A DNA stretch of 32,102 nucleotides. Source: Aquimarina sp. Its GTDB lineage: Bacteria; Bacteroidota; Bacteroidia; Flavobacteriales; Flavobacteriaceae. The stretch lies in contig JAHDEF010000004.1 in the NCBI GenBank assembly GCA_020628975.1, positions 1 to 32,102 of the forward strand, in the 5' to 3' direction. Of the stretch, positions 23,925 to 32,102 are shown piece by piece (positions within the stretch are counted from its first letter, which is position 1; each line of letters starts with the position of its first letter). The notes below the pieces were generated by a model that was not told the origin of the DNA, did not search any database, and saw only the letters and a program-made list of their open reading frames with translations. The translations under genes were made by a program, and so were the position numbers.

Positions 23925-23932
23925 CAAAACTA
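23925..23932 (-). promoter_or_regulatory. Candidate -7 box (TAGTTTTG) of the deacetylase-like gene
   Basis: On the minus strand TAGTTTTG fits TAnnTTTG, 15 bases upstream of the ATG at 23909, and overlaps the alternative TTG start. Confidence 0.3.
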
Positions 23933-23985
23933 ATTTACTGGGTTATATTTAAATTCTACCCAAGACCCGTGTATTTATTTTCAGT

Positions 23986-24579
23986 TCAAGAAACCCAAGT
24001 ACTAATTATCTTTTCGAATTGCCATTTTCCATTTACTTTGTGAAGTTTACAGGTGTAGCCTCCACCATATAAGAGGGTGATATTTTTATTCTTTTTACTT
24101 TTTTGGTTTAAAATTCTAGTGTTATTTACAGTAACAATTGCTTCATCCTGGCTAATATCAATTACACTAAAGGAAACATAATCAAAATCTTCCTTAGCCT
24201 TGTTCGCTATTTCTTGAAGCTCAGCATAAGATTTTGCACAAAACTTCACATGCCCAATGTTAGGTGGAATGACCTCTACATTTAAAAACTTTTTTGTTTG
24301 ATTAAATTCGTGAATATCTAGAATATCAAAATCAGATGCTTTTATATGATATTCATTCAGTACATATAGTTTTGATTTATCCCAAATAAATTGATAATCT
24401 TGAATATCCTTTTCGATTACAAAAGCTCTTTTTAGACTTTCACGAATTACCTCCTTTAAATCACTATCATTTGTATAATTTTGATTATTGCAATCGAAGA
24501 ATTTATCTTTAGTGTAAAGCGGTCGTTTTGCACAACTACTTAAAAGTATAATTCCTATAAAACCAATCCATTTTTGCAA
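23986..24579 (-). CDS. Lipoprotein of unknown function
   Basis: A 197-residue protein with a lipoprotein signal (MQKWIGFIGIILLSSC). The mature part has a helical start (DLKEVIRESLKRAFVIEKDIQDYQFIWDKSKLYVLNEYHIKASDF) and a C-terminal region with alternating strands ending in LYGGGYTCKLHKVNGKWQFEKIISTWVS, a pattern seen in NTF2- or DUF4348-like folds, but no family can be named with confidence. The gene lies between the radC gene and the deacetylase-like gene, all on the minus strand, with gaps of 57 and 76 bases. Confidence 0.7.
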   Translation of the reverse strand: MQKWIGFIGIILLSSCAKRPLYTKDKFFDCNNQNYTNDSDLKEVIRESLKRAFVIEKDIQDYQFIWDKSKLYVLNEYHIKASDFDILDIHEFNQTKKFLNVEVIPPNIGHVKFCAKSYAELQEIANKAKEDFDYVSFSVIDISQDEAIVTVNNTRILNQKSKKNKNITLLYGGGYTCKLHKVNGKWQFEKIISTWVS

Positions 24580-24636
24580 CTTATACTTTTAGAATTTTTC
24601 ATTATTCGTTTTTTTGACTATACAACAAGTTGTTTT

Positions 24637-25338
24637 TCACAACACTCCTTTATCTGCAAAACTGAAATGAGCTTTTTCTGTAATGATAATATGATCTAAA
24701 ACTTTTAAACTTAGTGTTGCAGCGCCCTCTTTTATTTTATCTGTAATATTTTTATCTGCCTGACTCGCTTGTAATTTTCCGCTAGGGTGATTATGTGATA
24801 AAATTAAGCTAACTGCGTTTTGATCGAGGGCTTCTTTAAAAATTAATCGCAAATCTACAGAGGTACTCGTAAGCCCACCGCTACCTATCATTTTTTTAAA
24901 GACAACTTTATTTGAATTATCTAAATACAGCACCCAAAATTCTTCATGAGCCAAATCTCCCATCAGTGGCTGTAAATACTTAAAAACATCATAACTACAG
25001 GTAATTTTAGGGTATTTAGGTATTTCTTGACTTTGTTGTCGCCTACCCAACTCTAAGGCAGCAATTATTGAAATAGCTTTGGCTGGACCGATACCCTTAA
25101 ATGCTGATAATTGATTGATCGAAAACTTTCCTAAAGTATTTAAATTATTATCTGCTTGCCCTAAAATGCGTTTACAAAGGTTTACTGCAGATTCATTTCG
25201 GCTTCCTGAACCTATAAGAATAGCTAGCAATTCTGCATCCGTCAACGTTTTCTTTCCTTTAGCTATTAATTTTTCTCTCGGTCGATCTTCTTCTGACCAA
25301 GATTTTATTGATAAATGAGACTTTGTATCCATAAGCAT
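24637..25338 (-). CDS. radC: RadC-family JAB/MPN protein
   Basis: About 233 residues. The N-terminus (SIKSWSEEDRPREKLIAKGKKTLTDAELLAILIGSGSRNESAVNLCKRIL) is the RadC-typical helical domain with a helix-hairpin-helix (LSAFKGIGPAKAISIIAALELGRR). The C-terminal JAB/JAMM domain carries SHNHPSGKLQASQADKN at 181-197 (H182, H184, S192, D195), the metal-site pattern. RadC was linked to recombination and repair but its biochemical role is not settled. ATGs at 25338 and 25332 are both possible starts; they differ by two residues. It diverges from the DUF1569 gene across a 51-base spacer. Confidence 0.93.
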   Translation of the reverse strand: MLMDTKSHLSIKSWSEEDRPREKLIAKGKKTLTDAELLAILIGSGSRNESAVNLCKRILGQADNNLNTLGKFSINQLSAFKGIGPAKAISIIAALELGRRQQSQEIPKYPKITCSYDVFKYLQPLMGDLAHEEFWVLYLDNSNKVVFKKMIGSGGLTSTSVDLRLIFKEALDQNAVSLILSHNHPSGKLQASQADKNITDKIKEGAATLSLKVLDHIIITEKAHFSFADKGVL

Positions 25339-25389
25339 TCCGTAATAGCTAAATTTATGTAATTTTAAGTCAACTTAAATAAATCTAGT

Positions 25390-25827
25390 ATGAAAACTAT
25401 TTGGGATGCTTCTGTAAAAGAAGAATTAATAAATCGTGTTGAAAAATTATCGCCAGAAAGTCAAGCGCAATGGGGAAAAATGGATAGTGCGCAAATGTTA
25501 TGGCATTGCAAATATCCATTGGACGTTGCTATTAAAAATGAAAATAAGGGTAACGGAAAATTCTTTATGAAACTATTTAAGAAATCTCTTTACAGCGATA
25601 AACCTTTTAAACAAGGATTACCTACAGCAAAATTTCTTGTAGCCACTGAATCAAAAAATTTTAGCGACGAGAAGCAACAACTTATTGAAAAAATAAGTCA
25701 AGCACACGAATTAAAATCGCGTAGTTCTTGGAATCCACATCCTTTTTTTGGCAAATTTTCTCATGACCAATGGGGACAACTAGAATACAAGCATTTAGAT
25801 CATCATTTGAAACAGTTTGGGGTATAA
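25390..25827 (+). CDS. DUF1569 (DinB-like) protein
   Basis: A 145-residue protein of the DUF1569 family, related to DinB four-helix bundle proteins. Key regions are WGKMDSAQMLWHCKYPLDVAI near the start and HPFFGKFSHDQWGQLEYKHLDHHLKQFGV at the end; His residues at these positions (W-H-C, then SHDQWG and HLDHHL) form the likely metal site. Function unknown; relatives bind metal and may act on thiols. It is divergent from radC and converges with mpl; an inverted repeat lies after its stop codon. Confidence 0.85.
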   Translation: MKTIWDASVKEELINRVEKLSPESQAQWGKMDSAQMLWHCKYPLDVAIKNENKGNGKFFMKLFKKSLYSDKPFKQGLPTAKFLVATESKNFSDEKQQLIEKISQAHELKSRSSWNPHPFFGKFSHDQWGQLEYKHLDHHLKQFGV

Positions 25828-25833
25828 AAAGTC

Positions 25834-25903
25834 TTAGTAGTTAGTCGTTAGATCGCTACGCTTTTAGAAAACTAATGACTAATATCTAAAGACTAACTAC
25901 TAA
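25834..25903. repeat. Inverted repeat between DUF1569 and mpl, overlapping the mpl stop
   Basis: TTAGTAGTTAGTC (25834-25846) is perfectly inverted as GACTAACTACTAA (25891-25903), and inside it TTAGTCGTTAG (25841-25851) pairs with CTAATGACTAA (25872-25882) with one mismatch. The right arm covers the mpl stop codon (25893-25895). It is the clearest example of the TTAGTC/GACTAA spacer words and may act as a weak bidirectional terminator. Confidence 0.7.
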
Positions 25904-27239
25904 TTTTTTCAAAATCCAATCCTCCATAATTACCACTACTCATTAACAACAATGCTGTTTGATCTAGGGATTCATTGTAAATATAGGAATGGAAATCATC
26001 TGCTTTTGTAAACACCTTTAAATCTGCTCTACCAAAAGCATCTTTTATTTGGCTTTCCGTTAAAGGCTGCATTTTTTTAATTGCTAAAGCTTCGGCACTA
26101 TAATATACTATAGCTTCATTGGCTTTATCTAACGCTCCTTTATATTGTACTAAAAAATCAGGGTTTAAGCTACTGTAAGTATGTAGTTCTAAACAAGCTA
26201 ATACCCTCTTGTTTTTGTATTGCTCTTTTACCGCTGCTGTTGTTGCTGACACCTTACTTGGGCTGTGCGCAAAATCTTTGAACACAACGGTATTTATAGA
26301 TTCTGAAATTTTCTCTAAACGCTTCGATGCTCCTTTAAAAGAGGCGATTGCTTCATAGAATTCATCTTCGTCAATTCCCATATTTTGACAAATCCACTTA
26401 GCACCTGCTAAATTGTTGAGATTATGCTTGCCAAAAATTTCCAAAGGCATATCTCCTTCTTCTGTTTCGATAAAAGCGACCCCATCTTCTACTGTGTAAT
26501 TAGGTGTCGCGTAAGGAATCTTGCGTATCTGATTTTCCGAAGCTTCTACAATTTCTTTCAACACAAGGTCTTCTTCATTATAAATCAAAACACCTCCCGC
26601 TACGATCTGATCTATAAAAATCTTGAACTGCTCGACATAATCCTCAAAAGTCTTGAATACATTAATATGATCCCAAGCAATACCACTTAAAAGAGCAATG
26701 TTGGGTTGATATAAATGAAATTTAGGTCGAAGATCAATCGGAGAAGAAAGGTATTCATCCCCTTCGAGTACCATAAAATCATTTTCCTCCGTTAAGTGCA
26801 CCATGGTTTCGAAACCTTCTAATTGCGCCCCAACCATATAATCTACCTCTTTTTCGTGATAGTGCAATACGTGCAAAATCATAGAAGTAATGGTGGTTTT
26901 TCCATGTGAACCTCCAATAACTACACGCGACTTCAATTTGCTTTGCTCAAACAAATATTCTGGGTACGAATAGATTTTCAAGCCTAATCCTTGTGCTTTT
27001 AACAATTCAGGATTATCTCCCTTGGCATGCATTCCCAAGATAACGGCATCTAATTCATTGGTGATTTTATTAGCATCCCAACCAAAAGTTTCTGGCAATA
27101 ATCCATATTTCTCTAATCTTGATTTGGACGGATCAAAAATAGCATCGTCACTACCCGTTACTTGATATCCTTTTTTATGAAGCGCTATGGCAAGATTGTG
27201 CATCGCACTACCACCAATAGCTATAAAATGTACACGCAT
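25893..27239 (-). CDS. mpl: Murein tripeptide ligase Mpl (UDP-MurNAc : tripeptide ligase)
   Basis: A 448-residue Mur-ligase family protein. It begins MRVHFIAIGGSAMHNLAIAL, has the ATP-binding loop GGSHGKTTITSM at 109-120, and LEGDEYLSSPIDLRPKFHLYQPNIALLSGIAWDHINVFKTFEDYV, which matches Mpl rather than MurC. HNLNNLAGAKWICQNMGI and DFAHSPSKVSATTAAVKEQY are further Mur-ligase signatures. Mpl attaches the L-Ala-gamma-D-Glu-meso-DAP tripeptide to UDP-MurNAc in peptidoglycan recycling. It is cytoplasmic. It follows the TPR gene on the same strand after 31 bases, probably in one operon. Confidence 0.95.
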   Translation of the reverse strand: MRVHFIAIGGSAMHNLAIALHKKGYQVTGSDDAIFDPSKSRLEKYGLLPETFGWDANKITNELDAVILGMHAKGDNPELLKAQGLGLKIYSYPEYLFEQSKLKSRVVIGGSHGKTTITSMILHVLHYHEKEVDYMVGAQLEGFETMVHLTEENDFMVLEGDEYLSSPIDLRPKFHLYQPNIALLSGIAWDHINVFKTFEDYVEQFKIFIDQIVAGGVLIYNEEDLVLKEIVEASENQIRKIPYATPNYTVEDGVAFIETEEGDMPLEIFGKHNLNNLAGAKWICQNMGIDEDEFYEAIASFKGASKRLEKISESINTVVFKDFAHSPSKVSATTAAVKEQYKNKRVLACLELHTYSSLNPDFLVQYKGALDKANEAIVYYSAEALAIKKMQPLTESQIKDAFGRADLKVFTKADDFHSYIYNESLDQTALLLMSSGNYGGLDFEKISS

Positions 27240-27270
27240 ACAAGAAAAATTTATGCTAAAATAAGGTAGA

Positions 27271-27822
27271 TTATCCTTTAGACAATCTTTCGATCAAAGC
27301 ATCTGCTTCTTTTCCCTTATTATAATCAATAAGTGTTACCTGTGCGGCATAGGTTTTAGCCTTATCGATACTTCCGCCAAAAGATTTAGGCAATTCCATA
27401 TATAATTCAATCATTACCATACGCGGATCGATGTAAGTAGCATCTAAATCGGCAGCAATTTGTAAATGCTTTTTAATATCATCTAATATAAATATGGCTT
27501 TCAATTTATTTTGCTTGGCTCTCATACCTAAAGCTCCCGCATATTTAAAGTGATATGTAGCATTTTTAGTATCGGTAGCAATGGCTTTTTTAAAATAATC
27601 TGCTGCGTCACCCCATTCTTTTTGCTTGAATTTGATGTCTCCCAAATATTCTAAAGCCGTAGCATTTTGGGCGTCTATTTTTAAAACTTTTCTAAAAGAA
27701 AGTAAGGCTTCATCATAATTTGCTTTGCGGAATTGATTTACACCTTCTTGAACCAAATCATTGTTTTGACCCATCATTAAAAAATTAATACATAAAAAAA
27801 CAAAAAGGATGTTTTTATTCAT
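27271..27822 (-). CDS. Secreted TPR protein
   Basis: A 183-residue protein with an N-terminal hydrophobic segment (MNKNILFVFLCINFLMMGQN) that looks like a signal peptide. It then has two or three tetratricopeptide repeats: GVNQFRKANYDEALLSFRKVLKIDAQNATALEYLGDIKFKQKEWGDAADYFKKAIATDTKNATYHFKYAGALGMRA, followed by a longer helical repeat (LKAIFILDDIKKHLQIAADLDATYIDPRM). It is probably a periplasmic scaffold. It lies upstream of mpl in the same direction, with 31 bases between them, suggesting co-transcription. It diverges from the A2M gene. Confidence 0.85.
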   Translation of the reverse strand: MNKNILFVFLCINFLMMGQNNDLVQEGVNQFRKANYDEALLSFRKVLKIDAQNATALEYLGDIKFKQKEWGDAADYFKKAIATDTKNATYHFKYAGALGMRAKQNKLKAIFILDDIKKHLQIAADLDATYIDPRMVMIELYMELPKSFGGSIDKAKTYAAQVTLIDYNKGKEADALIERLSKG

Positions 27823-27906
27823 AATTTAGGCATAATTCGTGTTCGTAATAAGTCCCTTAGTATAACGCTAACATTTGCTACTAATTAACGATAAAATTAC
27901 ACTTTT

Positions 27907-30900
27907 ATGGCAAAGCAATATGTATTTCTTTTAATTCTTAGCTTATTACAATCTTTTTCTATGATACAAGCGCAACAAAATTATGAAGCCGCATGGTTGG
28001 AAATCGATCAATTAGAAATTGACGGAAAGGTCACTACTGCCTTAGAAAAAGTGAAAGAAATTCATAAAAAAGCGGTTTCCAAAAAGAATGATGAACAACG
28101 ATTAAAGGCTTTATTGTTTCAATGGAAATTTCAACAAATTATTGATGAAAAATCGCAAGTTGCCATATTAGAATCGGTTCATCAAGAAATCGAACAAACT
28201 TCTTTTCCTGTAAAAAATGTATTGTACTCTTATTTAGCCTCCTTTCTCGAAAGCCATTACAATGACAACTATTGGCGCATTAGTCAACGTACTCCTACAG
28301 AAAAAGCTGAACTAAGAGATTATCGTACTTGGGATGCAACGACTTTTGCTGCACAAATTGGTGACTTCTACAATAAGGCGTTGGAAAATAGTACGGCGCT
28401 TGCCACGATTTCTGTGGAAGATTTTACGGACTTATTAGTCACCGTACCGATTTCTAGAAAATACAAGCCTACCCTTTTTGACATTATTGCGCACAAGGCA
28501 CTTTCATTTTATAAGAATTCTAGAAATAATTTACAGCCTAAAGAAGCTTTTTTAATTACTGATGAAAAATACTTTGGAGTACCTAATGACTTTTACACTA
28601 CTCAAATAACCACTACAGACAAAGCCTCTTTTCTGTATCAATCCTTAAAAATTTATCAAAAATTAGAGCGCATCCACAGCCAACGAAAAAACAAAGAAGC
28701 TTTTATTTTTAATGTTTTAGAACGTTTCGAATATGTCAAAAATAACTGGAAAGGAAGTGAAACGGATGAAACCTATTTTAAATTCATCCAACAGCTCCAA
28801 GAAAACCAAAAGCATGTGGCTATTGATATCGTTTTAGCAAATGCTTATCGTTCTTTGGCTTTCCAAAAAGATGAGAACGGGAAATATCTATATCCGTTAT
28901 ACAATGTCAAAGCTTTAGAATTACTGTCTTCTATCGAGAATACATCTAAGAATACGAAGTATCTGATTCAAGCTAAAAATTTAAAACATCAAATTCTTCA
29001 AAAGAAACTCAATTGGCAAACGCAATCTTTGTATTTACCCAACGAAAAGCATCTAGCTAAATTGGATTTCACCAATACAAAAAAAGCCACTTTAAATATT
29101 TATCAAGTTCCATTTGAATTTAATCCTGATGAATTAAAACCTTACCACCAGAAGGATTCTTTACTTCAAGATTACCTAAAAAAAAGAAAGCTTGTCTATA
29201 CGAACACCTATCAATTACCTAAAAAGACAGATCATAATACCTATAACACCGAAGTCATAGTTCCTGAATTACCCTTAGGACATTACATTTTCACCTTAAC
29301 GGCCGATGATGATAAAGAAAGCTGGAAGTACCACCAACAAACCGTTTCAGAAATTGGTTTCAACAAAACGCTACTTAAAGGCAAAACTCGTTATCAAATT
29401 GTGGATCGCTACACGGGTGCTCCTATTTCAAACACCAAAATAGAAGTCCGTCATCGTGATCGCTATAATCGAGAAAACTCTTGGAGTACTTTTACCAAAA
29501 CAACCGATAACAACGGCTACTTTAATCAACCACAAAGTGACAAGCATAACAGTTATCAATTAGTTGTGCAATTTAATAAAGACAGCCTAAAAATAGAAGA
29601 CCACAACTACCGATATCGAGATAATAATAACTATGCCAATCAAAATAAAAAGTATCAATCTAAAACGCTATTGTTTCTAGATCGTTCTATCTATAGACCT
29701 GGACAAAAAGTATATTATAAAGCGATTGCACTTCAAAAAGAAAATGAAATCTCAAGTAGTGTAAGCGATCAACAAATCAATATTGAAGCGAGAGATGTGA
29801 ATGGACAATCTATTTTCAATAAAACGCTTACTTCAAATACTTATGGTTCTGTTCATGGGGAATTTAATTTGCCCAAAAGTGGTTTAACAGGGAACTTTTA
29901 TATTACGGCGTCTATTGTTAAACCTAGAGATCGATATAGAAATCAAAATGCTAATGTTAGCTTTTCTGTAGAGGAATATAAACGTCCTACTTTCGAAGTG
30001 ACTTTCGAGCCCGCTACTGAAATTTTCAAACTGAATGATACGGTAACTGTAAAAGGTTCTGCCAAAGCATTTTTTGGGGGAAATATTACGGATGCTAAAG
30101 TGACTTACTCCGTAAAAAGAACCGTACGCCCTTTGTATTGGTGGTGGCGAAGTTTCCCTAGTAATGAAAACGGAAAGCAAATTGACCAAGGAGAATTGGT
30201 AACGGATGCTGATGGAAATTTTGAAATTCAATTTGTAGCTGAAACGGATAGTCCTAAAGTTGAAAATAAGGTTTTTGACTACGAAATCACCGCTAAGGTT
30301 ACAGATGTTAATGGAGAAACTAGAGAGGCTACACAGACTATAAAAGTGGCAGATAAAAATTTATTGGCAGATATTATAATCGACGAAACATTGTCAAGTG
30401 AAACGCTAAGTGAAGTCATTATCAAAACTAAAGACGTTAACGGTAACCCGATTAAAACTACGGGTAGTTTAACAGCCTATAAACTTAAGGCTCCAAAGCG
30501 TTACTTAAATGCTCGTCCTTGGCCTTCTCCAGATATTCAAAATATTGATCTAGCTACCTTCGAAAGCACTTTTGCGCATATTCCATATACTAACGAAAAC
30601 GACCCAAAGCAATGGGAAAAGGGCGCTTCTTTTTGCGAACATACTTTTGAAAATACAGCTGAGACTACTTTCCTTTTAGATGAAACGAAAGATTGGCCCG
30701 CTGGAAAATATCTATTGGTTACCAAAGTAACAGATCCGCTTACCAAAGCTACCTCGGAAAACCAAAAGCTGATTACGCTGAGTCATGCAAAGCAAGACAT
30801 CCCCGCAGATCAGCAAGTATTTGATTTAGCTGTAGATTACAATCCTGAAAACACAACGAAGGCGACTTTTAAACTAAGTACTTCTGTAAAGCAACTACAT

Positions 30901-32102
30901 ACCTATCTAGAAGTATATGATGGCAATCGATTAATTCACGAAGAAAAAGTAACAATCAAAAAAGGAAGTAAAACTTTAAATATTTCGCTGCCAAAATTGA
31001 ATTATGATAAAGTAACCGCCAAGGTACATTACCATATTTTCAATCGATTTTATAGTCAACAGGAAATCTTAGATTTTTCTAAAACTCCTATACATCTAGA
31101 AATTGAAAAGAAACACTTTACGGATAAATTAGTCCCTGGCGTAAAAGAAACTTGGAGTTTCAAACTAAAATCGTCTGACAAGAATCCTTTTCAGGCAGAA
31201 GGGTTAGCGAGTATGTATGATGCTTCTTTAGATCAATTTCGACCGCATTCATGGAATACTAATTTTGCATTTGGTTCATACGCCCCACCAACTCCTGTAA
31301 CTCAAGAACTGAATAAACTAGCTACTAAAGGCACTTATTATAATGAAGTTGTAAATCGTATTCTGTTACCAAATATTCCTTTAGAAAAAATGAATTTGTA
31401 TGGATTTACGTTTAATAAAATCAACTCGTGGGAGTATCGACAGTATTTAAGTCTTCTTAGTAAAAAATTATTTCTTGCTAATTGGGATCAGGGTAAAAAT
31501 CAAAACAAAATACTTATATATGGTATTATAACTGATGAAGACGGAGAGTCTTTACCAGGCGTGAATATTATTGAAATGGGCACTAATAATAGCACGTTAA
31601 CTGATTTTGATGGATTATTCAATATTATATGTGAAAAAGGAAATACTCTTAATTTTAACTATGTTGGATTCAAAAGTCAATCCATAATTGCTCAAAAAAA
31701 CCTACAAACAGTAAATATTAAATTAGTCGAAGATGCATCAGTGCTTAATGAGGTAGTTGTTATCGGCTATAGCAAACAATCTTCTAAATCTTTAGCTAGA
31801 TCGAAAGGTGTACGATCTAGTAATATGAGAATGAGAAAAGCTATGTCTATGTCAGCTGACATGGAAGAAGCTGAGTTATCAAATACAGTACAAAGTAGAG
31901 CAGCAGGAGTGGCCCTTCAATACGAAACTACTGAAGGAGAAGCTGATGATGCAATTGAAAAATCTGAATTGAATGAAAGTAATATTGTTTCTACAGAAGA
32001 TCTAAAAACCATCAAAGCCCGAGAAAACCTCAACGAAACCGCTTTCTTCTTACCTAATTTAAAAACTAATAAAAAAGGGGAAATCGAATTTGAATTTACT
32101 TC
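27907..32102 (+). CDS. Alpha-2-macroglobulin-family protein with inserted SusC-like module (3' end outside window)
   Basis: The frame starts at the ATG at 27907 and is open to the window edge (1398 codons and two more bases). A signal peptide (MAKQYVFLLILSLLQSFSMI) precedes a long helical region. Macroglobulin-type domains follow: LDRSIYRPGQKVYYKA near 591-606 (MG2), EEYKRPTFEVTFEPA near 689-703, GLASMYDASLDQFRPHSW near 1100, then the start of the A2M domain at LNETAFFLPNLKTNKKGEIEFEF near 1375-1397. Inserted before the last is a carboxypeptidase-regulatory-like domain (about 1201-1276, ILIYGIITDEDGESLPG) and a stretch resembling the plug start of SusC (VLNEVVVIGYSK near 1280-1291; NTVQSRAAGV at 1326-1335). 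The protein is probably a periplasmic or surface protease trap or envelope defence factor. The thioester region, if any, lies beyond the window. Confidence 0.9.
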   Translation, partial: MAKQYVFLLILSLLQSFSMIQAQQNYEAAWLEIDQLEIDGKVTTALEKVKEIHKKAVSKKNDEQRLKALLFQWKFQQIIDEKSQVAILESVHQEIEQTSFPVKNVLYSYLASFLESHYNDNYWRISQRTPTEKAELRDYRTWDATTFAAQIGDFYNKALENSTALATISVEDFTDLLVTVPISRKYKPTLFDIIAHKALSFYKNSRNNLQPKEAFLITDEKYFGVPNDFYTTQITTTDKASFLYQSLKIYQKLERIHSQRKNKEAFIFNVLERFEYVKNNWKGSETDETYFKFIQQLQENQKHVAIDIVLANAYRSLAFQKDENGKYLYPLYNVKALELLSSIENTSKNTKYLIQAKNLKHQILQKKLNWQTQSLYLPNEKHLAKLDFTNTKKATLNIYQVPFEFNPDELKPYHQKDSLLQDYLKKRKLVYTNTYQLPKKTDHNTYNTEVIVPELPLGHYIFTLTADDDKESWKYHQQTVSEIGFNKTLLKGKTRYQIVDRYTGAPISNTKIEVRHRDRYNRENSWSTFTKTTDNNGYFNQPQSDKHNSYQLVVQFNKDSLKIEDHNYRYRDNNNYANQNKKYQSKTLLFLDRSIYRPGQKVYYKAIALQKENEISSSVSDQQINIEARDVNGQSIFNKTLTSNTYGSVHGEFNLPKSGLTGNFYITASIVKPRDRYRNQNANVSFSVEEYKRPTFEVTFEPATEIFKLNDTVTVKGSAKAFFGGNITDAKVTYSVKRTVRPLYWWWRSFPSNENGKQIDQGELVTDADGNFEIQFVAETDSPKVENKVFDYEITAKVTDVNGETREATQTIKVADKNLLADIIIDETLSSETLSEVIIKTKDVNGNPIKTTGSLTAYKLKAPKRYLNARPWPSPDIQNIDLATFESTFAHIPYTNENDPKQWEKGASFCEHTFENTAETTFLLDETKDWPAGKYLLVTKVTDPLTKATSENQKLITLSHAKQDIPADQQVFDLAVDYNPENTTKATFKLSTSVKQLHTYLEVYDGNRLIHEEKVTIKKGSKTLNISLPKLNYDKVTAKVHYHIFNRFYSQQEILDFSKTPIHLEIEKKHFTDKLVPGVKETWSFKLKSSDKNPFQAEGLASMYDASLDQFRPHSWNTNFAFGSYAPPTPVTQELNKLATKGTYYNEVVNRILLPNIPLEKMNLYGFTFNKINSWEYRQYLSLLSKKLFLANWDQGKNQNKILIYGIITDEDGESLPGVNIIEMGTNNSTLTDFDGLFNIICEKGNTLNFNYVGFKSQSIIAQKNLQTVNIKLVEDASVLNEVVVIGYSKQSSKSLARSKGVRSSNMRMRKAMSMSADMEEAELSNTVQSRAAGVALQYETTEGEADDAIEKSELNESNIVSTEDLKTIKARENLNETAFFLPNLKTNKKGEIEFEFT

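Noticed and set aside
29884..30231. Minus-strand frame of 115 codons inside the A2M gene
   Set aside because: Antisense shadow; the plus-strand frame has the A2M motifs and is open over the whole region.
1..32102. CRISPR array, tRNA, rRNA or prophage
   Set aside because: No regularly spaced direct repeats, cloverleaf sequence, rRNA similarity or phage structural gene was recognised by eye.

Overview
The window is a stretch of AT-rich bacterial chromosome that reads throughout as a member of the Bacteroidota, most likely Flavobacteriaceae. The evidence is the set of gene families (UbiA prenyltransferase beside mevalonate-pathway genes, DUF7033-type deacetylase, SusC-like domain parts, many short lipoproteins), leaders with TAnnTTTG-type -7 boxes and weak Shine-Dalgarno sites, and several TTG or AT-rich starts. 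Genus cannot be fixed from this sequence. It is mostly core chromosome: no rRNA, tRNA, CRISPR array, prophage or intact insertion sequence was found, and no gene-free gap exceeds 300 bases.

Layout. 1-1000: an arsenosugar-type pair, radical SAM ArsS (cut by the window edge) and a CMD/AhpD-like partner. 1.1-2.7 kb: a membrane-anchored thioredoxin and recA, separated by the recA terminator. 2.9-5.4 kb: a repeat-containing acidic lipoprotein and trhO on the plus strand. 5.6-10.4 kb, minus strand: a cyclophilin-FKBP fusion, a lipoprotein, yaaA, an RluD-type pseudouridine synthase and a PASTA protein. 10.5-14.2 kb: an NTF2-like secreted protein (plus), then the isoprenoid group mvaD - mevalonate kinase-like GHMP kinase - UbiA prenyltransferase (minus). 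14.3-16.0 kb, plus: tspO, a DUF4442 protein and a CIA30 protein. 16.0-18.0 kb, minus: a YhiN-like flavoprotein and the tRNA1(Val) methyltransferase. 18.0-19.2 kb: a di-heme cytochrome c peroxidase lipoprotein gene broken by one in-frame TAA. 19.3-19.8 kb: a RelE/ParE-type toxin-antitoxin pair. 19.9-25.3 kb, minus: DUF302 lipoprotein, a small membrane protein with a likely frameshift, a NYN-OST-HTH protein, a secreted protein, a degenerate polysaccharide deacetylase, a lipoprotein and radC. 25.4-27.8 kb: a DUF1569 protein, mpl and a TPR protein. 27.9 kb to the end: a very large alpha-2-macroglobulin-like protein (open at the window edge) carrying an inserted SusC-like N-terminal module.

Functional themes are isoprenoid precursor supply feeding a membrane prenyltransferase, cell-envelope maintenance (PASTA, Mpl, A2M, lipoproteins), RNA modification (TrhO, RluD, TrmN6) and DNA repair (RecA, RadC). 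The points most worth a second look are the A2M/SusC mosaic protein, the two damaged reading frames (18499 and 20697), the deacetylase whose metal-binding positions are replaced, and the palindromic and degenerate repeats placed between genes. I did not find a clear new multi-gene system; the closest to one is the isoprenoid/UbiA group, which resembles an ether-lipid-type branch.
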